Notes: generated by a model not told the origin, from the letters alone. 52,475 nt of DNA from Streptomyces viridochromogenes DSM 40736 (GCF_000158955.1 NZ_GG657757.1:3001190-3053664); one strand, 5' to 3'. Counted from the stretch's first letter, positions 1-7,938 are shown. A program made the numbers and translations.

Positions 1-25
1 CCCCCTCCTTTTTCCCGAGCGACTC

Positions 26-1843
26 CTACAGCACGGTGAAGCTGTCCTTCACCCGCTCGTACGTGGCCAGGGCCGCCGTTTCGACACTCGCCTCGTACCA
101 GGTGTTGACCTGGTACGACGTGCCGCCCACGTTGAATCCGAGCAGCCGGGCGTGCCAGCCGACGCCCTTCAGCGTGAACGTGTACTCCCAGACCACCGCC
201 GGGTAGCCGCGGAACGTCGTCTCCTCCAGGCGGATCTTGCGGTAGTTCTCGCCCTGGTGGGCGTTGCGTTCCGAGGTCTGCCAGGTCTCCAGCAGGTCGC
301 CGCGGGCCAGCGACGACTTGCCGACCAGTTCCTGCGCGCCGTCCGGGGAGGTGTAGTGCACCTCCGCGCCCGTCTTCACGTCCCTGCGCCAGCCGTCCGG
401 TGTCGCCCAGGCGAACCCACCGGCTTCCCGGTGCGCGCCGGGCGGCAGGCTCCGCGGCCTGGTGGTGCCCTCGACGGTGGGTGAGGGGGTGGGGGTGGAG
501 TGGGTGGAGGTGGAGCCGGTGGTGGGCGGGGCCGACGCCGAGGAGCCTGCGCGGGGCTCGTCGTCGCCCGGTGGGCCCGACTGCGTCGCCAGCAGGATCC
601 CCACGACGGCACCGGCTGTCGCGACCGTGGCCGCCACGGCGGCGAGCACCGTACGGCGGTGGCCCGCGCGGGGGCGGGAGGCGGCCGGTGCGACGGGGCC
701 CGGGAGTTCGCCCGGCGGCATCGTGGTGGGTGTGGGTGTGGGTGTGGGGTGGGGTCGGCCCTCGGTCGCCGCCTGGGCCCGGGCCAGGGAGACGGGGCTG
801 GGGCGGGGGGTGGCAGCGGCGGGTGTGGGTGCCGGGTTGTCCGGGTGCTGCTGTGGTGCCGTTCCCCGGACGGGGGCCGGTCGGCGGGGGTCCTGGGGAA
901 CAGGTGGCCGAGGGGGCTGCCGCACCACGACCGGCTCCGGGAACGCCACCGGTTCCAGGGCCGTTTCCAGGTCCTCCAAGCCGGGGCGGGCCGACGGGTC
1001 CTTCGCCAGGAGGGCGGTGAGGATGCCGCGCAACGGGCCCGACGCGGCGGGGAGTTCGGGCTCCTCGTACAGCACCGCGTGCAGGGTCGCCAGCGTGGTC
1101 TCGCGGGCGAAGGGGGAACGGCCGCCGAGGGCCGCGCAGAGCGTCGCGCCGAGGGACCAGACATCGGAGGGCGGGCCCTGCGGGTGGCCGGAGATGCGCT
1201 CGGGCGCCATGTAGTCGGGCGAGCCGACCAGCATGCCGACCATGGTGAGCGCCTTGGCGTCCTGGATCGCGGCGATGCCGAAGTCCGTGAGGACGACTCG
1301 CCGTTCAGCCGGACGTGGTCCCGGGCCCTGGCCGGAAACCGGGCCTCTCCCCCGTCGGGATCCGGCCGCCCCTCCCTCGTTCTCGACCAACACGTTCCCG
1401 GGCTTGATGTCCCGGTGCAGCACTCCCCCCGCGTGGACCTGCCGCAGCGCCGCGACCAGCCCGAGCCCGATCCGCGCCGTCTCGCGGGGGCTCAGCGGGC
1501 CTTCCCGCGCGAGGATCCGTTCGAGGGAACGGCCGGCGACCAACTCCATGACGATCCACAGGCGTTCGCCTTCGTCGACCACGTCGTAGACCCGTACGAC
1601 GTTGGGATGGTCGATCCGGGCGGTGGCCCTGGCCTCGCGCAGGGTGCGTTCACGGCGCGTCCCACTGTCCTCGGCGTCCAGGCCGTCGATACGCATTTCC
1701 TTGACGGCGACCTGCCGGTCGAGTATTTCGTCGGCGGCTCGCCACACCCGCCCCATTCCCCCCTGGCCGATACTTTCGACCAGCCGATAGCGCCCCGCCA
1801 CCAATATCCCTGGAACACCGCCGCTGTTCGTATTCCCCGGCAA
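26..1843 (-). CDS. Membrane-anchored serine/threonine protein kinase (PknB-like)
   Basis: The product (605 aa from this start) is a Hanks-type kinase that would phosphorylate Ser/Thr on cytoplasmic proteins. Visible motifs are the glycine loop GQGGMGRV, the VAVKEM lysine, the catalytic loop HRDIKPGNVL, DFGIA and APE, all within about residues 15-285. A long Pro/Thr-rich linker follows, then one membrane segment at about residues 395-417 and an extracellular C-terminal domain of about 190 residues without PASTA repeats. I chose a TTG start because GGAGGGGG lies 9 bases upstream and the peptide from there (MPGNTNSGG...) looks coding. A GTG at 1900 in the same frame adds 19 unconvincing residues, and GTG at 1801 is also possible. 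It is divergent from the LPKTG protein gene. The kinase assignment is firm; the start is not. Confidence 0.92.
   Translation of the reverse strand: MPGNTNSGGVPGILVAGRYRLVESIGQGGMGRVWRAADEILDRQVAVKEMRIDGLDAEDSGTRRERTLREARATARIDHPNVVRVYDVVDEGERLWIVMELVAGRSLERILAREGPLSPRETARIGLGLVAALRQVHAGGVLHRDIKPGNVLVENEGGAAGSRRGRGPVSGQGPGPRPAERRVVLTDFGIAAIQDAKALTMVGMLVGSPDYMAPERISGHPQGPPSDVWSLGATLCAALGGRSPFARETTLATLHAVLYEEPELPAASGPLRGILTALLAKDPSARPGLEDLETALEPVAFPEPVVVRQPPRPPVPQDPRRPAPVRGTAPQQHPDNPAPTPAAATPRPSPVSLARAQAATEGRPHPTPTPTPTTMPPGELPGPVAPAASRPRAGHRRTVLAAVAATVATAGAVVGILLATQSGPPGDDEPRAGSSASAPPTTGSTSTHSTPTPSPTVEGTTRPRSLPPGAHREAGGFAWATPDGWRRDVKTGAEVHYTSPDGAQELVGKSSLARGDLLETWQTSERNAHQGENYRKIRLEETTFRGYPAVVWEYTFTLKGVGWHARLLGFNVGGTSYQVNTWYEASVETAALATYERVKDSFTVL
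727..750. repeat. 6-bp microsatellite in the kinase linker
   Basis: About four copies of a TGGGTG hexamer are seen on the + strand. On the coding strand they encode a Thr-Pro dipeptide run in the linker between kinase domain and membrane segment. In-frame length change would only alter linker length. Confidence 0.7.
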
Positions 1844-1999
1844 TCCGCTGCACCCCCTCCACGACGCCGCGACCGGCTCCCACTGAAACACAACGGTCAC
1901 ACTTCGTGCCGTACCAGGATAGTGCGGGGAAATCTTGTGGTACCTCTTTCAGTGCTGCGAATTCAGGCGCAGTCCAGGGGGACGCAAGGGGGGACGAAC

Positions 2000-2743
2000 A
2001 TGAGTTCTCGTCGCATGGCGGCGGTCGCGGGATCGCTGGTGGCCGCATCTTTCTCGGCACTGGTGATCCTTTCCGGAACCGCCGGCGCGGAAGACGAAGG
2101 GCCCGCAAGCGGCAAGGGAGGAAAGGTCGTTGACGAGGCACCGGCGGGGGTGAAGCTGACCACGCTGCTGCCCGGGAGGATCTCGGTCGACAACGATTCC
2201 GAAAAGACGGCACTCACCGCCACGGTGAAGAACGAGGGGAGCAAGGACAGCGGCAAGATCAGGCTTCTGGTCGTCGGTTTCGACGGACTCACCGTCAAGA
2301 ACGTCCAGGGCTGCTCGGCTATAGCCGAGATCAATCTTCCGGAGGGTTCGAACAGCGGTTTCAGCTGCCCGATCGACAATCTCGCCGCCGGTAAGTCGAA
2401 GTCGTACGCCGTCGACGCGACATACGACCTGGGCAAGACCGGGAAGATCTGCCTGCCCGTCCAGACGAGCGACGGGAAGAAGACGTTCTGGCAGCAGGGC
2501 CCGGTGCCGTTCGGCACGACCAACCCGTCGCCGGACGCCCCGGCCACGCCCCTGCTGCTCGGCACCGACAACGAGCCCGTCTCTCCCGACAAGCCCAAGT
2601 CGCCGGGCCGCAAGGAACTGCCGAAGACCGGTCCGGCCCGTGATCTGCTGCCGTTGGGCGCGGCCGGCGCCACGCTGCTCGCGGCGGGCGCGGCCGGAAT
2701 GTGGTGGTCGCAGCGGCGGCGGCCGGTGCGGCAGGAGGGCTGA
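2000..2743 (+). CDS. Secreted cell-wall-anchored protein with LPKTG sorting signal
   Basis: A 247-aa protein. The N-terminus is a typical signal peptide: basic MSSRR, a hydrophobic stretch to about residue 28, then an AGA/E cleavage-like site. The middle (about 45-180) reads as a beta-rich extracellular domain with two cysteines (CSA and CPID), resembling DUF11/CARDB-like surface modules; I do not recognise the family. The C-terminus has the full sortase architecture: LPKTG near residue 210, a hydrophobic helix, and a basic tail WSQRRRPVRQEG. The start is set by the purine-rich AAGGGGGGAC just upstream of ATG at 2000; the open frame runs further upstream only as antisense of the kinase. Streptomyces sortase E substrates usually carry LAXTG, so LPKTG is unusual. 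No sortase gene lies in this window. Confidence 0.88.
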   Translation: MSSRRMAAVAGSLVAASFSALVILSGTAGAEDEGPASGKGGKVVDEAPAGVKLTTLLPGRISVDNDSEKTALTATVKNEGSKDSGKIRLLVVGFDGLTVKNVQGCSAIAEINLPEGSNSGFSCPIDNLAAGKSKSYAVDATYDLGKTGKICLPVQTSDGKKTFWQQGPVPFGTTNPSPDAPATPLLLGTDNEPVSPDKPKSPGRKELPKTGPARDLLPLGAAGATLLAAGAAGMWWSQRRRPVRQEG

Positions 2744-2790
2744 TTCGGCCCCCGGTGTGCTGAGCCCACACATGGTCTGAGCACACGCGA

Positions 2791-2825
2791 GAGGCCCGCC
2801 GGGGAACCACTCCCCGGCGGGCCTC
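2791..2825. terminator. Bidirectional hairpin between the LPKTG gene and bioY
   Basis: A perfect 14-bp inverted repeat (GAGGCCCGCCGGGG / CCCCGGCGGGCCTC) with a 7-base loop lies between two convergent genes. There is no strong T-run, as is usual for Streptomyces terminators. Confidence 0.85.
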
Positions 2826-2841
2826 AGCGACGTCTGCGACG

Positions 2842-3423
2842 TCAGCGCTTGTTCGCGAACTTCCAGGCCGTCGGCAGGACTCCCATGGCCAGCGCGGCCT
2901 TGAGCGCGTCGCCGATCAGGAACGGCGTGAAGCCGGCCGCGATCGCGGCGGCGGCCGACATGCCGGTGGCGAGGGCCAGGTAGGGCACGCCGATGGCGTA
3001 GATGATCGCCTCGCCCACCAGCATCGTGCCCGCCATGCGCCACACCGAGCGGTCGGCGCCGCGGCGGGCCAGGGCGCCCACCACGGTGGAGGCCAGGATC
3101 ATGCCGAGGATGTAGCCGAAGGACGGCGCGACACCGGAGGTGGCGGACGCGAACCACGGCATGCCGGCGAGGCCGGCCACGGCGTACAGCGCGAGCGAGA
3201 GGAAGCCGCGGCCGGCGCCGAGGGCCGTGCCGACGAGCAGCGCGGCGAAGGTCTGTCCGGTCACCGGCACCGGGGAGCCCGGCACGGGCACGGCGATCTG
3301 GGCGGCGACGCCGGTGAGCGCGGCGCCACCGAGCACGAGGGCCGCGTCCCGGACACGGGAGGCGGGGATCAGGTCGGCGAGGACCTGTCCGGTGCGAACG
3401 GGTGTGGCGGCAGCGGTGCTCAT
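2842..3423 (-). CDS. bioY: Biotin transporter BioY (ECF S component)
   Basis: A 193-aa integral membrane protein with about six hydrophobic segments and the BioY pattern: VPVPGSPVPVTGQTFAALL near residues 48-66, followed by LGAGRG and the conserved GAPSFGYILG-like stretch (here APSFGYILGM). It binds biotin at the outer face of the membrane; in the family it works alone or with a shared energising EcfAT module. No EcfA/EcfT genes are adjacent. The ATG at 3423 was chosen because the conserved domain begins about 20 residues later; the frame extends to 3642 but the extra sequence is Arg/Cys-rich and unlike BioY. No biotin synthesis gene or obvious BirA/BioQ operator was recognised upstream. Confidence 0.93.
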   Translation of the reverse strand: MSTAAATPVRTGQVLADLIPASRVRDAALVLGGAALTGVAAQIAVPVPGSPVPVTGQTFAALLVGTALGAGRGFLSLALYAVAGLAGMPWFASATSGVAPSFGYILGMILASTVVGALARRGADRSVWRMAGTMLVGEAIIYAIGVPYLALATGMSAAAAIAAGFTPFLIGDALKAALAMGVLPTAWKFANKR

Positions 3424-3703
3424 GGGGACTCCGCGAGGGTGAGGGCCGGTGGGACACCGTGACGCTATCCCAGCGTCCGCGCCCCGATCACCGTCAGCGG
3501 TCGACAAAGGCGCGAACCGGCTGTTGGTCGGCTCCGGACAAAGGGTGGGCCCTACACCGAGCGCGGCGTGACGCCAGTCACTGTGGTGAGGTGGCGTGCG
3601 GCACCGGAGTCGGGCCGAGGGGTATCTGTCGGTTCCCGCCAAAGGCGCCCTGTGCGCCGTCTCGCCCGTCGGTCACCGTCTGGGCAGCCTCGGGCCGTTT
3701 TGC

Positions 3704-3709
3704 TAGCGT
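3704..3709 (+). promoter_or_regulatory. Candidate -10 box of the leaderless leader-peptide transcript
   Basis: TAGCGT ends 7 bases before the ATG at 3717 and no Shine-Dalgarno sequence is present. This is the spacing expected if transcription starts at or next to the ATG. No convincing -35 element is seen. The rest of the bioY-to-leader interval (3424-3703) must hold the divergent bioY promoter, but I see no other recognisable site in it. Confidence 0.5.
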
Positions 3710-3716
3710 CGCGGAC

Positions 3717-3803
3717 ATGGTTGCCCAGGCCCGGTACTTCTCGTCGCGTCGCTACGTCGACCTGCGGCGCCAGGGCACGGCCACCTGTCGCCGCCCGGTG
3801 TGA
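3717..3803 (+). CDS. Putative leader peptide (28 aa) of the sulfur locus
   Basis: The peptide starts MVAQARYFSSRRYVDLRR and ends TATCRRPV. The core S-R-R-(H/Y)-V-D-L-x-R ... A-x-C-R matches short ORFs that I recall being annotated as 'putative leader peptide' ahead of sulfur-assimilation and ABC transporter genes in Streptomyces. It appears leaderless (TAGCGT just upstream, no ribosome site). It ends 70 bases before the ROK regulator gene. A G+C-rich interrupted stem (about 3809-3830, GGCGGAGC/GCTCGCC) follows and could be part of an attenuator. The single Cys codon is four codons before the stop. Role in translation-dependent regulation is inferred. Confidence 0.6.
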   Translation: MVAQARYFSSRRYVDLRRQGTATCRRPV

Positions 3804-3873
3804 GGCGGGGCGGAGCGGATCCGGCTCGCCGATCGAGACGGCGCAGTGTCGGACCGGCCCCAGGAAGACTCCC

Positions 3874-5073
3874 ATGCCCCGTACCGCGGCTCCCCTTCTG
3901 ACGTCCCCCATTCCCCGTGTCGCCGACAGCGACCGGCGCCGCACCAGCGCCAGTGTCGTCCTGCGGTCCGTGCTGGAGCACGGACCGGTCGCGCGCAGCA
4001 CCATCGCCCGGCTGACCGGCCTGTCGCCGGCGTCGGTGACCGACTACTGTGCCCGGTTCGCCGAGTTGGGGCTCATTCGCGAGTCCGCCGTGCTGCGCCG
4101 GTCCAGAGGCGTGGGGCGACCGCATCTGCCGGTCGACCTGGACGACTCCCGGTTCGTGGTCGGCGGAGTGCACGTGGCGGTGCCGTACACCACGGTCGCG
4201 CTGCTGGATCTGCGCGGGCGGGTGGTGGCCCGGCGCGAGGTGAAACACGAAGGCACCGAGCCCGCACAGGTGCTGGCCCGGGCCGCCGACGGGCTGAGGG
4301 CGCTGCTCGCCGGGGCTCCCGGCAGCACGGCGCTGGGCGTCGGTTTCGCGGCGGGCGGCTGGGTGGACCGGGACTCGGGCACCGTCGTCGAGCATCCCCT
4401 GCTGGGCTGGCGCGAGGTGCCGGTGCGGGAGGTGCTCGGCGGGCACACCGGGCTGCCGGTCCATGTGGACGGGCACGCGCGGGCGCTGGTCAACGCGGAG
4501 CGCCTGTTCGGCGGGGCCCGGGGCAGCCGCAGCGTGCTGCACCTGTTCGCGGGGAACGTGGTGGACGCGGCGTTCGCCACCAACGACGAGGTGCACCACG
4601 GGCCGCGCTCCCAGGCCGGGGCCATCGCCCATCTGCCCGTGCCGGGCGGCACGGAGAGCTGCGACTGCGGCCGGGTGGGCTGCCTCCAGGAAGAGTTGAG
4701 CGAGCGGACGCTGTGCCGGCAGGCCCGTGAGGCGGGGGTCGTCGACGGAGTGAACCCCATGCACGTGGTCGGCGCCGCCGCGGCCGGTGACCCGGTGGCC
4801 GTACGGCTGTTGCTGGAGCGGTCGCGGAGGGTCGGGCGTGCGGTGGGGCTGCTGCTCGACGTGCTCAACCCGGAGCGGGTGGTCGTGACGGAGATCGGGG
4901 TCATGTACCGGGAGGACTGTCTGGCCGCGTTGCGCGAAGAGGTCGAAACCGGCCGCGCCGCGACCGTGTCACCGATCAGTTTCCCGGATTCCGTCCTGGC
5001 CGTGGCGGGTGGTTCGGTGGCGCTCGACGTGCTCTATCGCGATCCGCTGGGCGCGTCACCTGAGGTCATTTAA
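3874..5073 (+). CDS. ROK-family transcriptional regulator
   Basis: A 399-aa protein. Residues about 25-75 form a winged helix-turn-helix (HGPVARSTIARLTGLSPASVTDY). The rest is a ROK sugar-kinase-like fold with the zinc motif CDCGRVGC near residues 265-272 and a preceding AHL histidine. The kinase-type catalytic Asp pattern (DNDxNA) is replaced by DGHARAL, so it should be a regulator and not a sugar kinase. The ATG at 3874 is preceded by AGGAAG; the upstream extension of the frame is non-conserved and overlaps the leader ORF in another frame. It lies immediately upstream of the sulfonate-type genes on the same strand, so it probably controls them. The natural ligand is unknown. Confidence 0.88.
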   Translation: MPRTAAPLLTSPIPRVADSDRRRTSASVVLRSVLEHGPVARSTIARLTGLSPASVTDYCARFAELGLIRESAVLRRSRGVGRPHLPVDLDDSRFVVGGVHVAVPYTTVALLDLRGRVVARREVKHEGTEPAQVLARAADGLRALLAGAPGSTALGVGFAAGGWVDRDSGTVVEHPLLGWREVPVREVLGGHTGLPVHVDGHARALVNAERLFGGARGSRSVLHLFAGNVVDAAFATNDEVHHGPRSQAGAIAHLPVPGGTESCDCGRVGCLQEELSERTLCRQAREAGVVDGVNPMHVVGAAAAGDPVAVRLLLERSRRVGRAVGLLLDVLNPERVVVTEIGVMYREDCLAALREEVETGRAATVSPISFPDSVLAVAGGSVALDVLYRDPLGASPEVI

Positions 5074-5106
5074 TTCAGAAACTCGGAATGTTGACAGGAG
5101 TGGTGT

Positions 5107-5166
5107 ATGGCCGGGAACATCCTGTTCATGACCCCGCTCACGAGCTGTCGCACTCTCTGTTGCTGA
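5107..5166 (+). CDS. Cysteine-rich leader peptide, candidate cysteine attenuator
   Basis: The 19-codon ORF encodes MAGNILFMTPLTSCRTLCC and then stops. AGGAG at 5096-5100 gives it a good ribosome site six bases before the ATG. Three of its last six residues are cysteine and the final two codons are Cys-Cys directly before the stop. Such poly-Cys upstream ORFs act as cysteine-responsive attenuators in mycobacteria. Here it lies between the ROK regulator and the sulfonate ABC operon, followed 17 bases later by a hairpin. A shorter version could begin at the ATG at 5128. Translation and function are inferred. Confidence 0.6.
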   Translation: MAGNILFMTPLTSCRTLCC

Positions 5167-5183
5167 CCCGTTGACGCGCCCCC

Positions 5184-5204
5184 GGCGCCCGTTCACGGAG
5201 CGCC
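5184..5204 (+). terminator. Hairpin after the Cys leader (candidate attenuator)
   Basis: GGCGC-CCG-TTCA-CGG-A-GCGCC folds into an 8-bp stem with a TTCA loop and one bulged A, followed by a pyrimidine-rich TTCTCCTTCCC. It starts 17 bases after the leader stop codon, so ribosome position at the Cys-Cys codons could influence folding. No rival antiterminator stem was worked out. Confidence 0.45.
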
Positions 5205-5221
5205 TTCTCCTTCCCGTGTGA

Positions 5222-5235
5222 AATTCACGTGAATT
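5222..5235. promoter_or_regulatory. 14-bp perfect palindrome upstream of the sulfonate operon
   Basis: AATTCACGTGAATT is a perfect palindrome and strikingly AT-rich for this genome. It lies between the hairpin and the SBP start at 5307. It could be the operator of the ROK protein or of another regulator. I saw no second copy in the upstream region of the ROK gene. Confidence 0.45.
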
Positions 5236-5306
5236 CCCCTGCCCGGTTTTTTTCCTGCCCGGAATTCCGCGTGCTGTTCCGCCTTCCATCTCCAGGGAGT
5301 CCTCCC

Positions 5307-6362
5307 ATGCCTTCGCCCTCCGTGCCCGGTGTCGACCGGCGTCTGTTCCTGACCTCACTGCTCGGCGTGACGGCCGCTGCGGCCGGACTGAGCGGCTGCG
5401 CGGACAACAGCGCCGCGGCCGAGGCGGCGTCCGACGCTCCTCTGGCCTCCAAGGTTCCCGCCGGTACGAGCCTGAAGATCGCCTCGTTCCAGAACGCGCA
5501 GCAACTCCAGTTCAAGCTGGCCGGGTTCCATGACCTGCCGTTCAAGGTGTCCAACTGGCTGAACATCGGCGCGGGCCCCGATGTCATCAACGCTTTCCGC
5601 GCGAAGTCGCTGGAGGTCGCCAACAACGCGGGTGTTCCCCCGATCCAGGCGCACTTCCAGGGATTCGACGCGAAGATCGTCGCAATCAACATCACCCGCA
5701 AGCCCAACTACCTTTTCGCCACCAAGCCCGGCAGCGACATCCGTGAGGTCGCCGACTTCAAGGGCAAGCGGCTGGCGTTCTCCCAGGGGCAGGCCCAGGG
5801 CGTCGTGCTGCTGCGGGCGCTGAAGAAGGCCGGTCTCGCGTACGACGATGTGGAGCTGGTGCCGCTGACCAGCAACCAGTTCCTCACGGCCCTGCAGTCC
5901 GGGCAGGTGGACATCGCCCCGCTCGGCAACACGCAGGCGCCCGCGTACCTGGCGCAGTACAAGTCCGCCCGGACCATCAAGACGGATGTGGTGGACCTGC
6001 TCAACCTGCTGTGGGCGCCGGTCTCGGTGCTGAACGACAAGGCGAAGGCCGCCGCGGTCGCCGCGTACATCCCGTACTGGGCGAAGAGCGCGGTGTGGAC
6101 GTACGAGCACCCCGACGAGTGGAACGAGCAGTTCTACGTCGGCACGCAGAACCTGACCCTGGCCCAGGCGAAGGGGATCACCGCGCTGGCCAACAAGCCG
6201 CTGTTCCCGCCGCGCTGGGACGAGGCGATCGAGTGGGAGCAGGAGACCGCCGATCTGCTCGCGGAGGGCGGCTTCGTGAAGAAGTTCGACGTCTCCGAGC
6301 TCTTCGACCACCGATTCGAGTCCCTCGCGGCGAAGGCCGTACCCGCGGAGTACCGGAGGTGA
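5307..6362 (+). CDS. Sulfonate/taurine-type ABC substrate-binding lipoprotein (SsuA/NrtA-like)
   Basis: A 351-aa protein with a twin-arginine lipoprotein signal (DRRLFL ... LSGC, Cys near residue 31). The mature part matches periplasmic-binding folds of the aliphatic sulfonate/nitrate/taurine class (LKIASFQNAQ, later FKGKRLAFSQGQAQGVVLLRALKKAGL and the Gln-Val-Asp-Ile-Ala-Pro-Leu-Gly stretch). It would capture the substrate outside the membrane and hand it to the permease. ATG 5307 has AGGGAG at 5294-5299; the frame is open to 5229 but that part lies on the palindrome and has no ribosome site. It is the first structural gene after the Cys leader and hairpin. Confidence 0.87.
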   Translation: MPSPSVPGVDRRLFLTSLLGVTAAAAGLSGCADNSAAAEAASDAPLASKVPAGTSLKIASFQNAQQLQFKLAGFHDLPFKVSNWLNIGAGPDVINAFRAKSLEVANNAGVPPIQAHFQGFDAKIVAINITRKPNYLFATKPGSDIREVADFKGKRLAFSQGQAQGVVLLRALKKAGLAYDDVELVPLTSNQFLTALQSGQVDIAPLGNTQAPAYLAQYKSARTIKTDVVDLLNLLWAPVSVLNDKAKAAAVAAYIPYWAKSAVWTYEHPDEWNEQFYVGTQNLTLAQAKGITALANKPLFPPRWDEAIEWEQETADLLAEGGFVKKFDVSELFDHRFESLAAKAVPAEYRR

Positions 6363-6367
6363 CCATC

Positions 6368-7228
6368 GTGACCACGCACACGACCACGACCACGCACACG
6401 ACCGCCGCCGCGCCGCTCGCCCCCGTCGAGGAGGCCCGCCAGGTGCGCAGGCGCCGGCGACTGGCCCCGGGCAGGCGGCTGCCCACCACCCGGCTCATCG
6501 GGCCCGCCGTCGTCCTCGCCCTGTGGGTCGTCGCCTCCGCGGCCGGACTGCTCGACCCGAGCGCGATCCCGGCGCCGTGGACGGTGCTGGAGACGGGCAG
6601 CCGTCTGTGGGACGCGGGCACGCTGCCGGACGACATCCTGACCTCGCTGCAGCGCGCGGCCACCGGCTTCGCCATCGGTCTGACCGGGGGGATCCTTCTC
6701 GCGCTGGCGTCCGGGCTCACCCGGACCGGCGAGGCGCTGATCGACGGCACGGTCAACCTCAACCGGGCGATCCCCACCCTGGGCCTGATCCCGCTGTTCA
6801 TCCTCTGGCTGGGCATCGGCGAGACCTTCAAGATCGCCATCATCGCGATCGTCGTCTACATCCCGATCTACCTCAACACGCACGCCGCGCTGTCCGGCAT
6901 CGACAGCCGGTTCGTCGAACTGGCCGAGGTCCAGGACCTGTCGAAGGTCCAGTTCATCCGGCAGGTCGTCATCCCCGGCGCCCTGCCCGGGTTCTTCGTC
7001 GGGCTGCGGCTCGGCGTGACCGGCTCCTGGCTGGGCCTGGTGGTGCTGGAGCAGATCAACGCCACCAGCGGCCTCGGCTACATGATGTTCCAGGCGCAGA
7101 ACTACGGCCAGACGGACGTCATCCTCGTCGGCCTGGTCGTCTACGGCGTCTTCGGCCTCCTCTCCGACAGCGCGGTCCGCATCATCGAACGGAGGGTGCT
7201 GTCATGGCGCCGCACACTGAGCAGCTGA
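6368..7228 (+). CDS. Sulfonate-type ABC transporter permease (SsuC-like)
   Basis: A 286-aa inner-membrane protein with six or so hydrophobic segments and the binding-protein-dependent transport EAA loop (ELAEVQDLSKVQFIRQVVIPGALPG, about residues 180-204). The N-terminus is a Thr/His-rich cytoplasmic tail (VTTHTTTTTHTT) ending in a basic cluster. The GTG at 6368 follows the SBP stop by five bases and has GGAGG at 6355-6359; the longer open frame upstream is only the shadow of the SBP gene. Its 3' end overlaps the ATPase gene by 25 bases, indicating translational coupling. Confidence 0.88.
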   Translation: MTTHTTTTTHTTAAAPLAPVEEARQVRRRRRLAPGRRLPTTRLIGPAVVLALWVVASAAGLLDPSAIPAPWTVLETGSRLWDAGTLPDDILTSLQRAATGFAIGLTGGILLALASGLTRTGEALIDGTVNLNRAIPTLGLIPLFILWLGIGETFKIAIIAIVVYIPIYLNTHAALSGIDSRFVELAEVQDLSKVQFIRQVVIPGALPGFFVGLRLGVTGSWLGLVVLEQINATSGLGYMMFQAQNYGQTDVILVGLVVYGVFGLLSDSAVRIIERRVLSWRRTLSS

Positions 7229-7938
7229 CCCGGCCCGCCGTCCAGCTGCGGGGCCTGACCCGGTCGTTCGAGGGCCGCACGGTCCTCGACGGCATCGACC
7301 TCGATCTGCCGGCCGGACAGCTCACGGCCCTGCTCGGGCACAGCGGCTCCGGCAAGAGCACGCTGCTGCGGGCGATCGCCGGACTCGACCACGGCGTCAC
7401 CGGCAGCGGGCAGCTCAGCGCCCCGGAGCGGGTGTCGGTGGTCTTCCAGGACTCCCGGCTGCTGCCCTGGCGGCGGGTGCTCGCCAACGTCCTGCTGGGA
7501 CTCGACGGAAAGGACGCCGAGCGGCGCGGCCGTGAGGCCCTGGAAGAGGTGGGGCTGAAGGGTCGCGAGCGGGCCTGGCCGGGCGAACTGTCCGGCGGGG
7601 AGGCCCAGCGTGCCGCCCTGGCCCGGTCCCTCGTGCGCGAGCCGGAACTGCTGCTGGCCGACGAGCCGTTCGGGGCGCTGGACGCGCTCACCCGGATCCG
7701 GATGCACGGCCTGCTCAGGGAGCTGTGGGAGCGCCACCGGCCCTCGGTGCTGCTGGTCACCCATGACGTGGACGAGGCGATCGTGCTCGCCGACCGGGTG
7801 CTCGTCCTCGACCAGGGCCGGATCGGCCTCGACCTCACCATCGACCGCGCGCACCCCCGGTCGTACCGCGATCCCCTGCTCGGCGAGTACCGGGAGCGGC
7901 TGCTGGCCGCGCTCGGTGTCACGGAGGACCACCGATGA
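7204..7938 (+). CDS. Sulfonate-type ABC transporter ATPase (SsuB-like)
   Basis: A 244-aa nucleotide-binding subunit. Walker A is GHSGSGKST (about residues 45-53), the Q-loop is VFQDSRLLPW, the signature is LSGGEAQR, Walker B is LLLADEPFGALD and the H-loop is VTHDVDEA. FQDSRLLPW is the usual form in the sulfonate/taurine/nitrate importer class, which supports the operon assignment. ATG 7204 lies inside the end of the permease gene, nine bases after a GGAGG. Its TGA overlaps the next ATG (ATGA). Confidence 0.9.
   Translation: MAPHTEQLTRPAVQLRGLTRSFEGRTVLDGIDLDLPAGQLTALLGHSGSGKSTLLRAIAGLDHGVTGSGQLSAPERVSVVFQDSRLLPWRRVLANVLLGLDGKDAERRGREALEEVGLKGRERAWPGELSGGEAQRAALARSLVREPELLLADEPFGALDALTRIRMHGLLRELWERHRPSVLLVTHDVDEAIVLADRVLVLDQGRIGLDLTIDRAHPRSYRDPLLGEYRERLLAALGVTEDHR

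Noticed and set aside
500..1990. A long + strand open frame antisense to the kinase and in frame with the LPKTG protein
   Set aside because: It is a shadow of the kinase gene; composition is Gly/Arg-rich, and the real + strand gene begins at 2000 with a ribosome site and signal peptide.
3424..3703. A biotin-repressor (BirA/BioQ) operator ahead of bioY
   Set aside because: No TGTAAAC-type or BioQ-type inverted repeat could be found.
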